DNA of 64,000 bases from contig NZ_FNWQ01000001.1 of the NCBI RefSeq assembly GCF_900108365.1, forward strand, positions 1 to 64,000. Direction: 5' to 3'. Under the pieces are notes generated by a model. It ran no database searches. It was not told the origin of the DNA and was given only the letters and a program-made list of their open reading frames with translations. Shown here one piece after another: positions 40,945 to 50,800 of the stretch. Made by a program: the position numbers and the translations under genes. Source of the stretch: Chryseobacterium culicis (lineage in GTDB: Bacteria > Bacteroidota > Bacteroidia > Flavobacteriales > Weeksellaceae). The stretch's first letter is position 1, and every line of letters starts with the position of its first letter.

Positions 40945-42303
40945 ATGAAAAAAGTTTTATTTTCACTTCTGATAGGAAGCAGTTGCTTTGCCCAGACGTT
41001 TGATACGGTTCCGCTTTTGCAGAACGGAGATAATAGTAAGCGTGTTATTATTGCTATTTTAGGAGACGGATTTACCGCTGCGCAGCAGACCGCTTTTACC
41101 ACTTCAGCCCAAAATACAGTCAACTATCTTTTTACAAAAAGTCCTTATACAGAATATAAAAATTACTTTAATGCATATGCTGTAAAAGTGATTTCTACAG
41201 AATCCGGAGTGAAGCATCCCGGAACGGCAACAGATGTTGTAGAGCCCGTTATTCCGGTCTCCAATCCTAATAACTATCTTGGATCTACTTTCGATATAGG
41301 CGTTCACAGGTGCTTATACAGCAATACATCCAATACAGTAGGACAGGTGCTGGCAGCCAACGTTCCTGACTATGACATCACCTATGTACTGGGGAATTCT
41401 ACAGAATATGGAGGATGTGGAGGAACATATGCTTTTGCATCCTTGAACGCTTCGGCAAATGAGATTGTAGTACATGAGCTGGGACATTCATTTGGAAAGC
41501 TGGCTGATGAATACTGGTTCGCAGGATCTCTTGAGTCTCCTAATAAAACTCAGAACTCTAATCCTGCTACCGTAAAATGGAAAAACTGGGTGGGATTGAA
41601 CGGAGTTGGCGTATATCCTCATGCTGAAAGTCCTACGTGGTTCAGACCGCATCAGAGCTGTGAGATGAGGTATCTTAACCAGCAGTTCTGCTCTGTGTGT
41701 AAGGAAGCAATTATTGAAAGAATCCATTCTCTGGTTTCTCCTGTAGATTCCTATACGCCTGCCAATAATACTACAGTAGATGCCACTTCAAGTGTTACTT
41801 TTACAGCGAATGAAATTCTTCCTATTCCTAATACATTAGTTAATAAATGGACGTTAAATGGAACGGATCTGGGATCAGCAGGAAGTTCCGTAACCATTAG
41901 TCCGGGACAGCTTAACGGAGGGAATAACACGTTGACGCTTTCTGTAGTAGATGATAATCCCCTTCTGAAAGTGGACAATCACAGCACCCTGCACGTGACC
42001 AATGTTACATGGACGTTAAGCAAAGCTACTCTCGGTACATCAGAAGTGAAAGCCGAAGAAAGACGTTTCAGTATCTATCCGAACCCTACGGACGGGGAGT
42101 TTTTTATTAAAGTAAAGCAGGGATTCTCAAAAGATATAAGAGTAGAAGTGTATGATACCTCTGGAAAACTGATACCCTCCAGATTTGAACAGAATGATTC
42201 CGGAATAAAGGTTGATATTAAAAATTATCCGGCCGGTACTTATCTGCTGAATGTAAAAGAAAATAAAACTCTGATCCTTTCCCAGAAAGTAATCAAAGAA
42301 TAA
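40945..42303 (+). CDS. M64-family (IgA peptidase-like) metalloprotease with T9SS sorting domain
   Basis: 452 residues with a signal peptide (ending SCFAQ). AILGDGFT near residue 40 and the zinc motif HELGHSFGKLADEY (His177, Glu178, His181, with Asp188 downstream) define peptidase family M64. An Ig-like domain spans about 270-350. The C-terminal 80 residues (SIYPNPTDGEFFIKV, VEVYDTSGKL, GTYLLNVKE) are a type A sorting domain, so the enzyme is exported through type IX secretion. Cotranscribed with the hypothetical gene upstream. Confidence 0.92.
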   Translation: MKKVLFSLLIGSSCFAQTFDTVPLLQNGDNSKRVIIAILGDGFTAAQQTAFTTSAQNTVNYLFTKSPYTEYKNYFNAYAVKVISTESGVKHPGTATDVVEPVIPVSNPNNYLGSTFDIGVHRCLYSNTSNTVGQVLAANVPDYDITYVLGNSTEYGGCGGTYAFASLNASANEIVVHELGHSFGKLADEYWFAGSLESPNKTQNSNPATVKWKNWVGLNGVGVYPHAESPTWFRPHQSCEMRYLNQQFCSVCKEAIIERIHSLVSPVDSYTPANNTTVDATSSVTFTANEILPIPNTLVNKWTLNGTDLGSAGSSVTISPGQLNGGNNTLTLSVVDDNPLLKVDNHSTLHVTNVTWTLSKATLGTSEVKAEERRFSIYPNPTDGEFFIKVKQGFSKDIRVEVYDTSGKLIPSRFEQNDSGIKVDIKNYPAGTYLLNVKENKTLILSQKVIKE

Positions 42304-42311
42304 CGATAACG

Positions 42312-42340
42312 AAACCGGCTGTCCCCAGCCGGTTTTTATT
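42312..42340 (+). terminator. Terminator of the M64 peptidase operon
   Basis: Stem aaaccggctg (42312-42321) with cagccggttt (42326-42335), TCCC loop, then TTATT. Confidence 0.85.
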
Positions 42341-42860
42341 TTGTGAGTTTCTTTTCAGCAATAGGAACCCAATGTCCGTCATGTCGGAGAAGTAAAATTT
42401 TTTCAACTAAAAATTTAGTTTTGTATTCTTTTGATGCATACTTTTCCCATGCTTTAAGGTAATTTTCCCAGGTCAGATCTCTGTATCCTACAGTGATATG
42501 AGGATGGAAGGAATAGGTTCCGAAATTGAACTGCTGTTTTACATTATGGTAAAGTTCTGTCAGATGCGGATTATTTTCCGGCTGAACAAATAATACGGGG
42601 TTTTTAGGATTGGGAAAACTTCCAAATCCATTCAGTTCTATTTCAAAAGGAGTTATTTCTGTATTGATCTTTTGAAACGCAGTATGAATATCATTTTCCA
42701 TTTCACGTTCTCTGGAAAAAGGAGGAAAAAGAGTGATATGTGCTTCGTTTTTCAAAGCTTTGGAATTTCCATAATGAATGGCCAAATCTCTTTTAAATTC
42801 TTTTATTTCCTCAATCATCTCCTGAGGAGGATAAATCGCTATGAAATACATTTTTTTCAT
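42336..42860 (-). CDS. 2'-5' RNA ligase / 2H phosphoesterase family protein
   Basis: 174 residues from the ATG at 42860; an extension upstream is Lys/Asn rich and would overlap the PadR promoter. The two HxT/S motifs are visible: HITLFPPF and HPHITVGY. 2H enzymes cleave or form 2',3'- or 2',5'-phosphodiester bonds in RNA. Substrate unknown. Shares a divergent promoter region with the PadR operon. Confidence 0.87.
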   Translation of the reverse strand: MKKMYFIAIYPPQEMIEEIKEFKRDLAIHYGNSKALKNEAHITLFPPFSREREMENDIHTAFQKINTEITPFEIELNGFGSFPNPKNPVLFVQPENNPHLTELYHNVKQQFNFGTYSFHPHITVGYRDLTWENYLKAWEKYASKEYKTKFLVEKILLLRHDGHWVPIAEKKLTK

Positions 42861-42913
42861 CAAGCAATTTAAATTTTTTTTAAATAAACTTTCATACATA
42901 AGAAAATTATGCA

Positions 42914-42921
42914 TAAGTTTG
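42914..42921 (+). promoter_or_regulatory. -7 element of the PadR operon
   Basis: TAAGTTTG, 18 bases before the ATG at 42940; TTTC about 20 bases upstream may be a weak -33. Confidence 0.5.
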
Positions 42922-42939
42922 TAATGTATAGAAAACTCT

Positions 42940-43263
42940 ATGAAAAAGAATAGTCTTTATAAAGGTACCCTGCAGAATATTATTTTGAAGCTTCTTTCCA
43001 GAGAAGTTAAGATGTATGGATATCAGATTACCCAAAGAGCTAAAGAGCTTACGCAGGGTGAGCTGGAAATGACGGAAGGTGCACTTTACCCATCGCTGCA
43101 TAAACTGGAAAGTGAAGGAATGATTACTTCCGAGATCCGGAAGATTAATGGGAGAGACCGGAAATACTATCTGCTGACTGAAAAAGGAAAAAGACAACAG
43201 GCAGAACAGGAGACTGAGATGAAAAGCTATTTACTTAATTTACAAACGATTTTCAACATATGA
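42940..43263 (+). CDS. PadR-family transcriptional regulator
   Basis: 107 residues, the usual size of the short PadR-s1 subgroup. Winged helix: TLQNIILKLLSREVKMYGYQI, ALYPSLHKLESEGMI, and the wing RDRKYYLLTEKG. Start overlaps nothing upstream; its stop overlaps the ATG of the membrane protein gene by 4 bases, the typical PadR-plus-membrane-partner pair. It probably represses its own operon. Confidence 0.93.
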   Translation: MKKNSLYKGTLQNIILKLLSREVKMYGYQITQRAKELTQGELEMTEGALYPSLHKLESEGMITSEIRKINGRDRKYYLLTEKGKRQQAEQETEMKSYLLNLQTIFNI

Positions 43264-43979
43264 TTACCGAAGGACAGGAAAATGCAATTACAGATTATCT
43301 GGTAGCCCAGCAGCTTTCTCTGGATATTCTGGTTGAAATCAGAGATCATATGATCAGCCAGATTTCGGAGATGCAGTTCAATGAAAATATCAGTTTTGAG
43401 GAAGCCTTTTCAAAGGTAAAAGAATCCTGGAGCGGAGAATTTAAAATGGTTCATTATGTACTGTTTTATCCAACTCAGATTCCATTGATGGCCAGAAGAA
43501 TTATTCATGAAAAATACAAAGGACTTTTTAAAAAATCTCTGATGATTGGTATTTTGGCTTTAGTGGTAAACCTATTGCTTATTTTTATATCAGGCAATCA
43601 GAAGCAATATGATCTGTTCTTTAAACTGCTGAACGGATCCTTTGTATTGACAACAATTCTGATCTGGATTTTTAATTATAAAATCTGGAAATATATTAAA
43701 GCTGATTTTAAATACAAGGGGAAATCTCTCTACACCATGTATCAGCAGAATCTGGGATTAATGGTTGTCTGCGCCAGCTCCATGACGCAGGTTGCGGTAA
43801 GAAGCGGACATTATGCTTACCAGTTTTTCAGAGAACAGAACTATTCTGATATGACAGCGACTCTTTTGACTCTGATTCTTCCTTTTGTTTTACAGATGGC
43901 TCTTGTTTTTGCCATATTCAATTTTGTTGAACACAAGAAGAGTCTGTTGAAAATGCAGGAATTTCTAAAGCCGGCATAA
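43260..43979 (+). CDS. PadR-associated membrane protein
   Basis: 239 residues. An N-terminal soluble part (about 1-85, with ITDYLVAQQLSLDILVEIRDHMISQI and FEEAFSKVKESW, similar to the HAAS/DUF1700-type permease-associated domain) is followed by about four membrane helices (GILALVVNLLLIFI, VLTTILIWIFNY, LMVVCASSMTQ, LILPFVLQMALVFAI). Translationally coupled to PadR. Role unknown; often regulated by the PadR partner in stress response. Confidence 0.82.
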   Translation: MITEGQENAITDYLVAQQLSLDILVEIRDHMISQISEMQFNENISFEEAFSKVKESWSGEFKMVHYVLFYPTQIPLMARRIIHEKYKGLFKKSLMIGILALVVNLLLIFISGNQKQYDLFFKLLNGSFVLTTILIWIFNYKIWKYIKADFKYKGKSLYTMYQQNLGLMVVCASSMTQVAVRSGHYAYQFFREQNYSDMTATLLTLILPFVLQMALVFAIFNFVEHKKSLLKMQEFLKPA

Positions 43980-43996
43980 ACAAATCAGTATCAAAG

Positions 43997-45106
43997 CTAA
44001 TCTTTCGATCTAAGCTGTGTAAGTGTATTTTCAAGATGATCCGTGATCTTCTTTACTTCAATATGAGGTCTGAAAATTACTCCTTTTCCTTTTTCCTCAT
44101 CAGCAATATTAGAAAGAATGAGCACCGATGTTTTGGTGTTCGGATAATAAATATTCAGCGAAGGAGAACCTTTTATATAACCACTGTGGAAATAGGAATC
44201 AGGTTTCCCGATATTAAGCATAATACCATAAGCGTACCCCATCTTTCCAAAAATAGCATGATGTCTTTCCGAACTTTTTGCCATAAAGAGTTTAAGCGTT
44301 TCTGGTTTTAAAATTTTTCCACCGTACAGTGCATTGTTCCATAAGTGAAGATCCTGAATGGTAGATAATATTCCGCCAGCCGGAGTTCCTATTTCCTGCC
44401 CTCCTAATCTTTTCGGCATGTTGGGAACTTCTGAGAATTTAGCAGGTGTACCGACGTAAGCGCTGGCAAAATGATCTCCTTTGAAAATATTCCCTGTTGA
44501 AGAATGCGTCATTCCCGCTTTTTTGAACAGTTCCGAAACATTCTCATCATAAGATTTTCCGGATACTTTTTCCACAATTTTTCCGAGTGTATTAAATCCA
44601 TCGTTGGAATAAAAAAAGTTAGAACCACTTTTAAACATCAGTTTTCCTCCCATCAGATTCAGTCCGGAAGTATGGTTCAGCAGCTGATGAATCGTAATAT
44701 TTTCGTATTCTTTGGTCTGAAATTCCTTCAGGTATTGGGAAGCTTTATCCGTTATATTAAGTTTTCCCTGTTCCATCTGAAGCAGGATCAAAACAGCGGT
44801 GAACTGCTTGCTTACAGATCCTATGGCAAAAATGGTGTTACTGTCAATTTTCGTTTTTCTTTTAAAATCCGAATAACCATTTTCCCTTCTGTACAGCGGA
44901 ACAGAATCTTTAAAAACGGCAATACTTCCGTTAAAGTGATATTTTTTGAAAACAGAATCAAGTTGTTGTTCTAAAAGTGTTTTCTGAAAAGCCGTGATGG
45001 TAGAATCTACAATTGCCTTTTTATCAACAGGCGTAATTTTGGGCGTTTCGGAAGTGCAGGAGCACAAAAATGCAATAAGGGACAGAAGTACTAAATTTTT
45101 GATCAC
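43997..45106 (-). CDS. Serine hydrolase, beta-lactamase / penicillin-binding-like family
   Basis: 369 residues. The start is a GTG at 45106; no in-frame ATG lies between it and the upstream stop, and it opens a lipoprotein signal (FLCSC, Cys17). The active-site Ser97 and Lys100 are in GSVSK, Tyr166 and Asn168 in FYSNDG, and a later HSGYIKG replaces the KTG motif. Such class C-like serine hydrolases include DD-peptidases, esterases and beta-lactamase relatives. Substrate not determinable. No promoter match was seen upstream. Confidence 0.88.
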   Translation of the reverse strand: MIKNLVLLSLIAFLCSCTSETPKITPVDKKAIVDSTITAFQKTLLEQQLDSVFKKYHFNGSIAVFKDSVPLYRRENGYSDFKRKTKIDSNTIFAIGSVSKQFTAVLILLQMEQGKLNITDKASQYLKEFQTKEYENITIHQLLNHTSGLNLMGGKLMFKSGSNFFYSNDGFNTLGKIVEKVSGKSYDENVSELFKKAGMTHSSTGNIFKGDHFASAYVGTPAKFSEVPNMPKRLGGQEIGTPAGGILSTIQDLHLWNNALYGGKILKPETLKLFMAKSSERHHAIFGKMGYAYGIMLNIGKPDSYFHSGYIKGSPSLNIYYPNTKTSVLILSNIADEEKGKGVIFRPHIEVKKITDHLENTLTQLRSKD

Positions 45107-45224
45107 AGGTGTTATGTTTTTAAAAATAAATAATATGTAAGATATTACCTAAAATATCCTAAAGAGTAGTAAGGGAAGCAAATTACGTGCTAGAAGAGAT
45201 TGCTGAATCAAATTAATGAAGAAT

Positions 45225-45243
45225 TCCACAATCTTTTTGTGGA
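45225..45243 (+). promoter_or_regulatory. Perfect inverted repeat upstream of the PLP decarboxylase
   Basis: TCCACAA (45225-45231) and TTGTGGA (45237-45243), five-base spacer, ending 9 bases before the -7 element. Position between -35 and the -7 suggests an operator for a dimeric repressor or activator. Confidence 0.45.
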
Positions 45244-45251
45244 GTATTTAA

Positions 45252-45259
45252 TACTTTTG
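45252..45259 (+). promoter_or_regulatory. -7 element of the PLP decarboxylase gene
   Basis: TACTTTTG, 22 bases upstream of the ATG at 45282. Confidence 0.55.
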
Positions 45260-45281
45260 ATATGGACTATTGATCAAAATT

Positions 45282-46691
45282 ATGAATGAACATTTGAAAA
45301 ACGATACAGGCAACATCAATTATCTGCTGAATATCGTTAAAGAGCAGGGGGTAACGTACTTGAATTCTCTTGAGAGCAGACCTACATCCGTGATCAGTCA
45401 AAATGCTCCGGAAAGACAGGAACTTCCGGAATCCGGATATGGCACAGAAGAGGCGTTACAGATTTTCAACAGGAAATTTGAGCCCATCATGGTGGGATCC
45501 GGAGGGCCAAGGTATTGGGGATTTGTCACCGGAGGTGCTACTCCTGCATCAGTAGCAGGCGACTGGCTGGCAACTGTTTATGACCAGAATGTACAGACTG
45601 TAAAAGGGCAGGGGGATATTTCCGCAGTGATAGAAATAGAGACAATTCAGCTCTTACTCGAGCTTCTGCAGCTTCCGGAAAAATTTCTTGGAGGTTTTGT
45701 CTCTGGGGCCACGATGTCCAATTTTACCTGTCTGGGTGTTGCCCGCCAATGGCTGGGAAGAGAACAGGGACGAGATATTGCGAAAGAAGGCATTTCCGGA
45801 GCGGTAAAAGTACTTACGGCAACTCCTCATTCCTCATCCATCAAGTCATTATCCTTATTAGGGCTCGGAAGCAGTAATATTATTAAAATTAAAACCGAAG
45901 AAGGGAATCGTGAAGCCATCAATATCAAAGATCTGGAAGAACATATTCTGAAACTTGGCGGCGAACCATTTATCCTGATTTCCAGTGGAGGAACAGTGAA
46001 TACAGTTGATTTCGATGATTTTAAAGCGGTCAGAAAACTAAAAGAAAAATACTCGTTCTGGTGGCACATTGATGCTGCTTTCGGAGGTTTTGCTGCCTGC
46101 TCGGAAACACATCAGCACCTTGTAGAAGACTGGGAGTACGCAGACAGTATCACAGTAGACTGTCACAAATGGCTGAATGTGCCATATGAAAGTGCGGTCT
46201 TTCTCATTAAAGAACAATATAAAATTTTACAGGTAGAGACTTTTCAGAATTCCAATGCTCCTTATCTCGGGGATCCGTTAGAAAACTTCAGTTATTTGAA
46301 TTTCCTTCCTGAAAATTCAAGAAGGCTGAAGGCTCTTCCGGCGTGGTTTTCTCTTATGTCCTACGGTAAGAAAGGATATCAGGAGATTGTGGATAAGAAT
46401 ATTTCATGGGCAAAACAATTGGGAGAGCTCATTGAAAACAGTGATGATTTTAAACTGCTTGCCCCGGTAAGGTTAAATACAGTGTGCTTTTCCCTGAAAG
46501 ATAATACAAAACAGGATGAGGTAGGAGTATTCCTTGAAAAGCTTAATGATACGGGAAAAGTCTTTATGACACCTACTTTTTATAATGAACATAATGGGAT
46601 TAGAGCTGCTTTTGTTAACTGGATGACTGACGAAAAAGATATCCGTATGGTATTTGATCTCATGAATGAAACTATACAGAAAATAAAATAA
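45282..46691 (+). CDS. PLP-dependent group II decarboxylase
   Basis: 469 residues from the ATG at 45282; a longer frame starts at a TTG inside the leader. Substrate-loop and cofactor motifs: GFVSGATMSNFTCLGVARQWLG, HIDAAFGGFAA and the Lys of VDCHKWLNVPYE that binds pyridoxal phosphate. This is the aromatic-L-amino-acid / glutamate / diaminobutyrate decarboxylase superfamily. The specific amino acid cannot be read from motifs; the N-terminal ESRPTSVI... region resembles the tyrosine/tryptophan-type group more than GadB. Monocistronic with its own terminator. Confidence 0.88.
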   Translation: MNEHLKNDTGNINYLLNIVKEQGVTYLNSLESRPTSVISQNAPERQELPESGYGTEEALQIFNRKFEPIMVGSGGPRYWGFVTGGATPASVAGDWLATVYDQNVQTVKGQGDISAVIEIETIQLLLELLQLPEKFLGGFVSGATMSNFTCLGVARQWLGREQGRDIAKEGISGAVKVLTATPHSSSIKSLSLLGLGSSNIIKIKTEEGNREAINIKDLEEHILKLGGEPFILISSGGTVNTVDFDDFKAVRKLKEKYSFWWHIDAAFGGFAACSETHQHLVEDWEYADSITVDCHKWLNVPYESAVFLIKEQYKILQVETFQNSNAPYLGDPLENFSYLNFLPENSRRLKALPAWFSLMSYGKKGYQEIVDKNISWAKQLGELIENSDDFKLLAPVRLNTVCFSLKDNTKQDEVGVFLEKLNDTGKVFMTPTFYNEHNGIRAAFVNWMTDEKDIRMVFDLMNETIQKIK

Positions 46692-46698
46692 TAGATTT

Positions 46699-46731
46699 AA
46701 AGCCTGTGAACAGATGTCCGCAGGCTTTTTT
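46699..46731 (+). terminator. Terminator of the PLP decarboxylase gene
   Basis: Stem aaagcctgtg (46699-46708) with cgcaggcttt (46719-46728), one G-U pair, then TTTT. Confidence 0.8.
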
Positions 46732-47434
46732 ATATCAGGTCACTGAACCAGAAAATATATTCCCCGTCTTCTTCTTCCGGGGAGGTCTTGGGTTTAGGAT
46801 AGGTTTTCTTTACGGTTTCTCCAATTTCAAACTGAACAGGTTTTTTGAAAATAGGCCCGTCAAAAGTGAAAGTATGAAACTCTCCATTTTCTCCACATGG
46901 ATCAACATTTTCTGGAAGGTCATCAATAAATTTCTGATCGATAATCCGTCCGGCAAAGCTTTTGTCGAGGTAAGATCCGTTTACACACGTTACAATGGTT
47001 TTAAATCCGAGCGCTAAAAATTCCTGGATCAGTTGGGAGGTATTGCGCTTCCAAAGAGGAAATACTGCTTCCATACCCACGGCCTTTAACTGATCTTCTC
47101 TATATTTTCTCAGATCTTCAAGAAAAATATCCCCAAAAATAGAGTGAGTAATCCCTTGTGCCTGAACGTCGGTCATTGTTTTGCTCATCATTTGCCGGTA
47201 TTCCTCCATGGACGGTTCTTTGGGAAGCTCCATCTTAATGAGAGGAATGCCAAGACTTTCCGCCTGCTTTTCCAGAAGGGATACGGATACTCCATGCATA
47301 GAGATCCTTTGAAACTCTTGATTAATGCTTGTAAGCAGTACGGCGACCTCATACCGGTTCTCCTGCAGAGTCTGATAAAGAGCGAGCGCAGAGTCTTTTC
47401 CGCTGCTCCAGTTGAATAAGGCTTTTGGTTTCAT
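46730..47434 (-). CDS. Dph6-like ATP-pyrophosphatase (PP-loop) protein
   Basis: 234 residues. It has the PP-loop FNWSSGKDSALALYQ and matches the diphthine--ammonia-ligase-like family (GVSVSLLEKQAESLGIPLI, FGDIFLEDLRKYREDQL, CVNGSYLDKSFAGR). True diphthamide is found only in archaeal and eukaryal EF-2, so the bacterial enzyme must act on something else. It converges on the decarboxylase gene. TATTTTTG at 47452-47459 is the likely promoter. Confidence 0.82.
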   Translation of the reverse strand: MKPKALFNWSSGKDSALALYQTLQENRYEVAVLLTSINQEFQRISMHGVSVSLLEKQAESLGIPLIKMELPKEPSMEEYRQMMSKTMTDVQAQGITHSIFGDIFLEDLRKYREDQLKAVGMEAVFPLWKRNTSQLIQEFLALGFKTIVTCVNGSYLDKSFAGRIIDQKFIDDLPENVDPCGENGEFHTFTFDGPIFKKPVQFEIGETVKKTYPKPKTSPEEEDGEYIFWFSDLI

Positions 47435-47451
47435 CTAATAATAAAATCAGT

Positions 47452-47459
47452 CAAAAATA
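47452..47459 (-). promoter_or_regulatory. -7 element of the Dph6-like gene
   Basis: TATTTTTG on the minus strand, 18 bases before the ATG at 47434. Confidence 0.55.
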
Positions 47460-47532
47460 GGGTGATTTTGCAGTTCATGAAAAATATAAAACTCCCGGAT
47501 GAGCAGGAGTCTATATTTACCGGGGAATTTGC

Positions 47533-47733
47533 TTATTTTGAAGCCGGCCTTCCGTAGTTGTTTTTGACACTTGTAATGTCAATTTTATCTTTTTCTGCCT
47601 GCTCTCTTTTCTGTAATTCTTCAACATTTCTAACCATGTCGCTTTTAGGAGAGGCATCTGCAGCGGAGGTTTTACAAGAACCTAATGCCACAAACAGGCT
47701 AAGCACCGAAATCATTTTAATATAGTTTTTCAT
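47533..47733 (-). CDS. Small lipoprotein
   Basis: 66 residues from the ATG at 47733. N-terminal hydrophobic segment and lipobox LGSC (Cys20) followed by a charged, mostly helical tail (MVRNVEELQKREQAEKDKI). TATATTTG at 47749-47756 is a promoter match. Small lipoproteins of this kind are frequent in Chryseobacterium; function unknown. Confidence 0.75.
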   Translation of the reverse strand: MKNYIKMISVLSLFVALGSCKTSAADASPKSDMVRNVEELQKREQAEKDKIDITSVKNNYGRPASK

Positions 47734-47748
47734 TCCAATTTTTGGTGG

Positions 47749-47756
47749 CAAATATA
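47749..47756 (-). promoter_or_regulatory. -7 element of the small lipoprotein gene
   Basis: TATATTTG on the minus strand, 16 bases before the ATG at 47733. Confidence 0.5.
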
Positions 47757-47833
47757 TAGGATCAGGTTAGTTTATTTTTAATTTTTAACAAACATTATAA
47801 ATCAGCATGCCGGAATTTGGAATGTTTTTCCAT

Positions 47834-47870
47834 TAAAAAATAAAAACCTCAAAGAATTTCTTTGAGGTTT
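47834..47870 (-). terminator. Terminator of icmF
   Basis: Stem aaacctcaaag (47844-47854) with ctttgaggttt (47860-47870), followed on the minus strand by TTATTTTTT. Confidence 0.85.
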
Positions 47871-47890
47871 ATGATATGATAAGATCACGA

Positions 47891-50800
47891 TTACATATTT
47901 CTCCTGTACTTACCGCCTACTTCAAACAAAGCGTTGGTAATCTGTCCTAAAGAACAGTATTTCACAGCGTCCATCATTACTTCAAATAAGTTTTGCTGGT
48001 TGATGGCAGCATGCTGAAGCTGTTTTAATGCTTCTTCAGATCTGTTTTCATTAGCTTGCTGGAAGTTATGAAGAGACTCTATCTGTGCCTGCTTTTCTTC
48101 TTCAGTAGAACGGATAACTTCTCCCGGTAAAACAGTTGGTGAACCGTCTTTTCCTAAGAACGTGTTTACCCCGATAATCGGATATTCACCGGTGTGTTTC
48201 AGCCATTCGTAATGCATAGATTCTTCCTGAATTTTTGAACGCTGATACATGGTTTCCATTGCTCCCAGCACACCGCCTCTTTCTGTAATTCTGTCGAATT
48301 CTGCATATACAGCTTCTTCCACAAGATCTGTCAATTCTTCAATGATGAATGACCCCTGAAGCGGATTCTCGTTTTTAGCCAATCCCAATTCTTTATTAAT
48401 GATCAGCTGAATTGCCATCGCTCTTCTTACCGATTGCTCTGTAGGGGTAGTAATGGCCTCGTCATAAGCATTTGTATGAAGGGAGTTACAGTTGTCATAG
48501 ATTGCATAAAGTGCCTGAAGAGTGGTTCTGATATCATTGAAATCAATTTCCTGAGCGTGAAGAGAACGCCCCGAAGTCTGAATATGGTATTTCAGCATCT
48601 GGCTTCTTTCGTCAGCTCCGTATTTTAGTTTCATTGCTTTTGCCCAGATTCTTCTTGCTACACGTCCGATTACTGAATATTCAGGGTCGATACCGTTGGA
48701 GAAGAAGAAAGACAAGTTGGGAGCAAAGTCATTGATGTCCATTCCGCGGCTTAAATAATATTCCACATACGTGAAACCATTAGCCAGTGTGAATGCCAAT
48801 TGGGAAACCGGATTGGCTCCTGCTTCAGCAATATGGTACCCTGAAATGGAAACAGAGTAGAAGTTTCTTACTTTTTCTCTGATGAAATATTCCTGAACGT
48901 CACCCATTAATCTCAATGCAAATTCAGTAGAGAATATACATGTATTCTGAGCCTGATCTTCTTTTAAAATATCAGCCTGAACGGTACCACGCACCGTAGC
49001 AATTGTTTTAGCTTTGATTTCTGCATATACTTCCGCAGGGATTACTTCATCACCTGTCAGCCCTAAAAGCTGAAGTCCTAAACCGTTATTGGATGGAGGA
49101 AGTTCACCATTGTATTTTGGTCTTTCTAGTCCTTTATCATCAAATTTTTCATTAAGTTTAGCTTCTACTTTAGCTTCTAAGCCATTTTCTTTGATGTATT
49201 TCTCAACATTCTGGTCAATAGCGGCATTCATAAAGAAAGCCAGCAGCATGGGTGCCGGGCCGTTGATGGTCATTGAAACCGAAGTTAACGCATTCACAAG
49301 ATCAAACCCGGAGTACAATTTCTTCGCATCATCCAGTGTAGCGATAGAAACTCCTGCATTTCCGATTTTTCCATAGATATCCGGTGGTAAAGCAGGATCC
49401 TGGCCATATAAGGTTACAGAGTCAAAAGCGGTAGATAAACGTTTTGCAGGCATTTCTGCAGAAACATAGTGAAATCTTCTGTTGGTTCTCTCCGGACCTC
49501 CTTCTCCTGCAAACATCCTTGTAGGATCTTCTCCGGTTCTTTTGAACGGGTAAATACCTGCTGTATAAGGGAAGCTTCCCGGAAGGTTTTCCTGACCTTT
49601 CCATTTGATCAGGTCTCCCCAGTCATTGTATTTAGGTAGAGCAATTTTGGGAATTCTTAAGTGGGATAAAGATTCGGTAGACGTTTCCACTTTAATCTCT
49701 TTTCCTCTTACGAAATAAGAATAAAACTCTGCATGAAAAGCTTTTTTTGTATCCTCCCAGGTCTTCAGGAAGTCGATGTTTTCCTGTTGAAGCTCTTTTT
49801 CTGCTTTTTGGTATTCGGCATCCAGCACTTCATTGGAGATGATATTTTTTACGCCTTCAATATGATACATTTTTCTGGCCAGCTCAGCCTGTTTTTCAAT
49901 ACTGATATCGTATTGCCTGTTGTTTTCTACAATTTCAGAGAGGTAACGAACTCTTTTCGGGGGAATAATGGTTACTTCTTCTGTAACTTCCTGTTCTACG
50001 AAAGTTTTTAGGTTTAAATCAGAGAATTTATCGTTTACTTTTGAAACCAGTCTGTTGTATAATTCTGTAGTTCCGTGGTCATTGAACTGGGATGCTTTTG
50101 TTGCATATACCGGCATATCGTCTAATGGGCTTTCCCACAGTAGATGGTTTCTCTGGAATTGTTTCCTTACCGCCTGAAGGGCATCCAATGCACCGCGTTT
50201 GTCAGATTTATTCAAAGCTACCAGATCCGCATAATCTAACATGTCGATTTTTTCCAGCTGTGTAGAAGCACCGTATTCAGGAGTCATTACATACATGGAT
50301 ACATCCGCAAAATCAGAAACTTCGGAACCGGACTGCCCGATCCCTGATGTTTCAAGGATAATGACATCCGGATGAGCCAGTTTCAGGACATTCAGTGCAG
50401 AATGAATAAATGGTGAAACAGAAACGTTGTTTTCTCTGGTAGCCATAGAACGCATATAAACTCGTGGATCATTGATCGCATTCATACGGATTCTGTCTCC
50501 CAATAAAGCCCCGCCGGTTTTCTTTTTCGAAGGGTCAATGGAAATAATAGCGATTTTTTTATCCGTATTGGAACGTAAGAAACGTCTTACCAATTCGTCT
50601 GTTAAAGAAGACTTACCTGCTCCTCCGGTACCCGTGATACCGATAATTGGAATCGTAAGATCTTTGGATTTTTCGTCGATTGCTTTTACAAGTTCCGGTT
50701 TTTCTTCCGAGAAGTTTTCAACGGCGGAGATGATCTGTGCAATGCTGGAAGGATTTTCGAAGCTGATATCATCAAGATCTTTTGCCGTAACATCTTTCCC

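Noticed and set aside
44504..44974. Plus-strand open frame of 156 codons inside the serine hydrolase gene
   Set aside because: Antisense shadow rich in Phe/Arg/Ile with no motif.
47495..47520. Short inverted words (actcc/ggagt) downstream of the small lipoprotein gene
   Set aside because: Stem of five pairs and no T tract; not convincing as a terminator.
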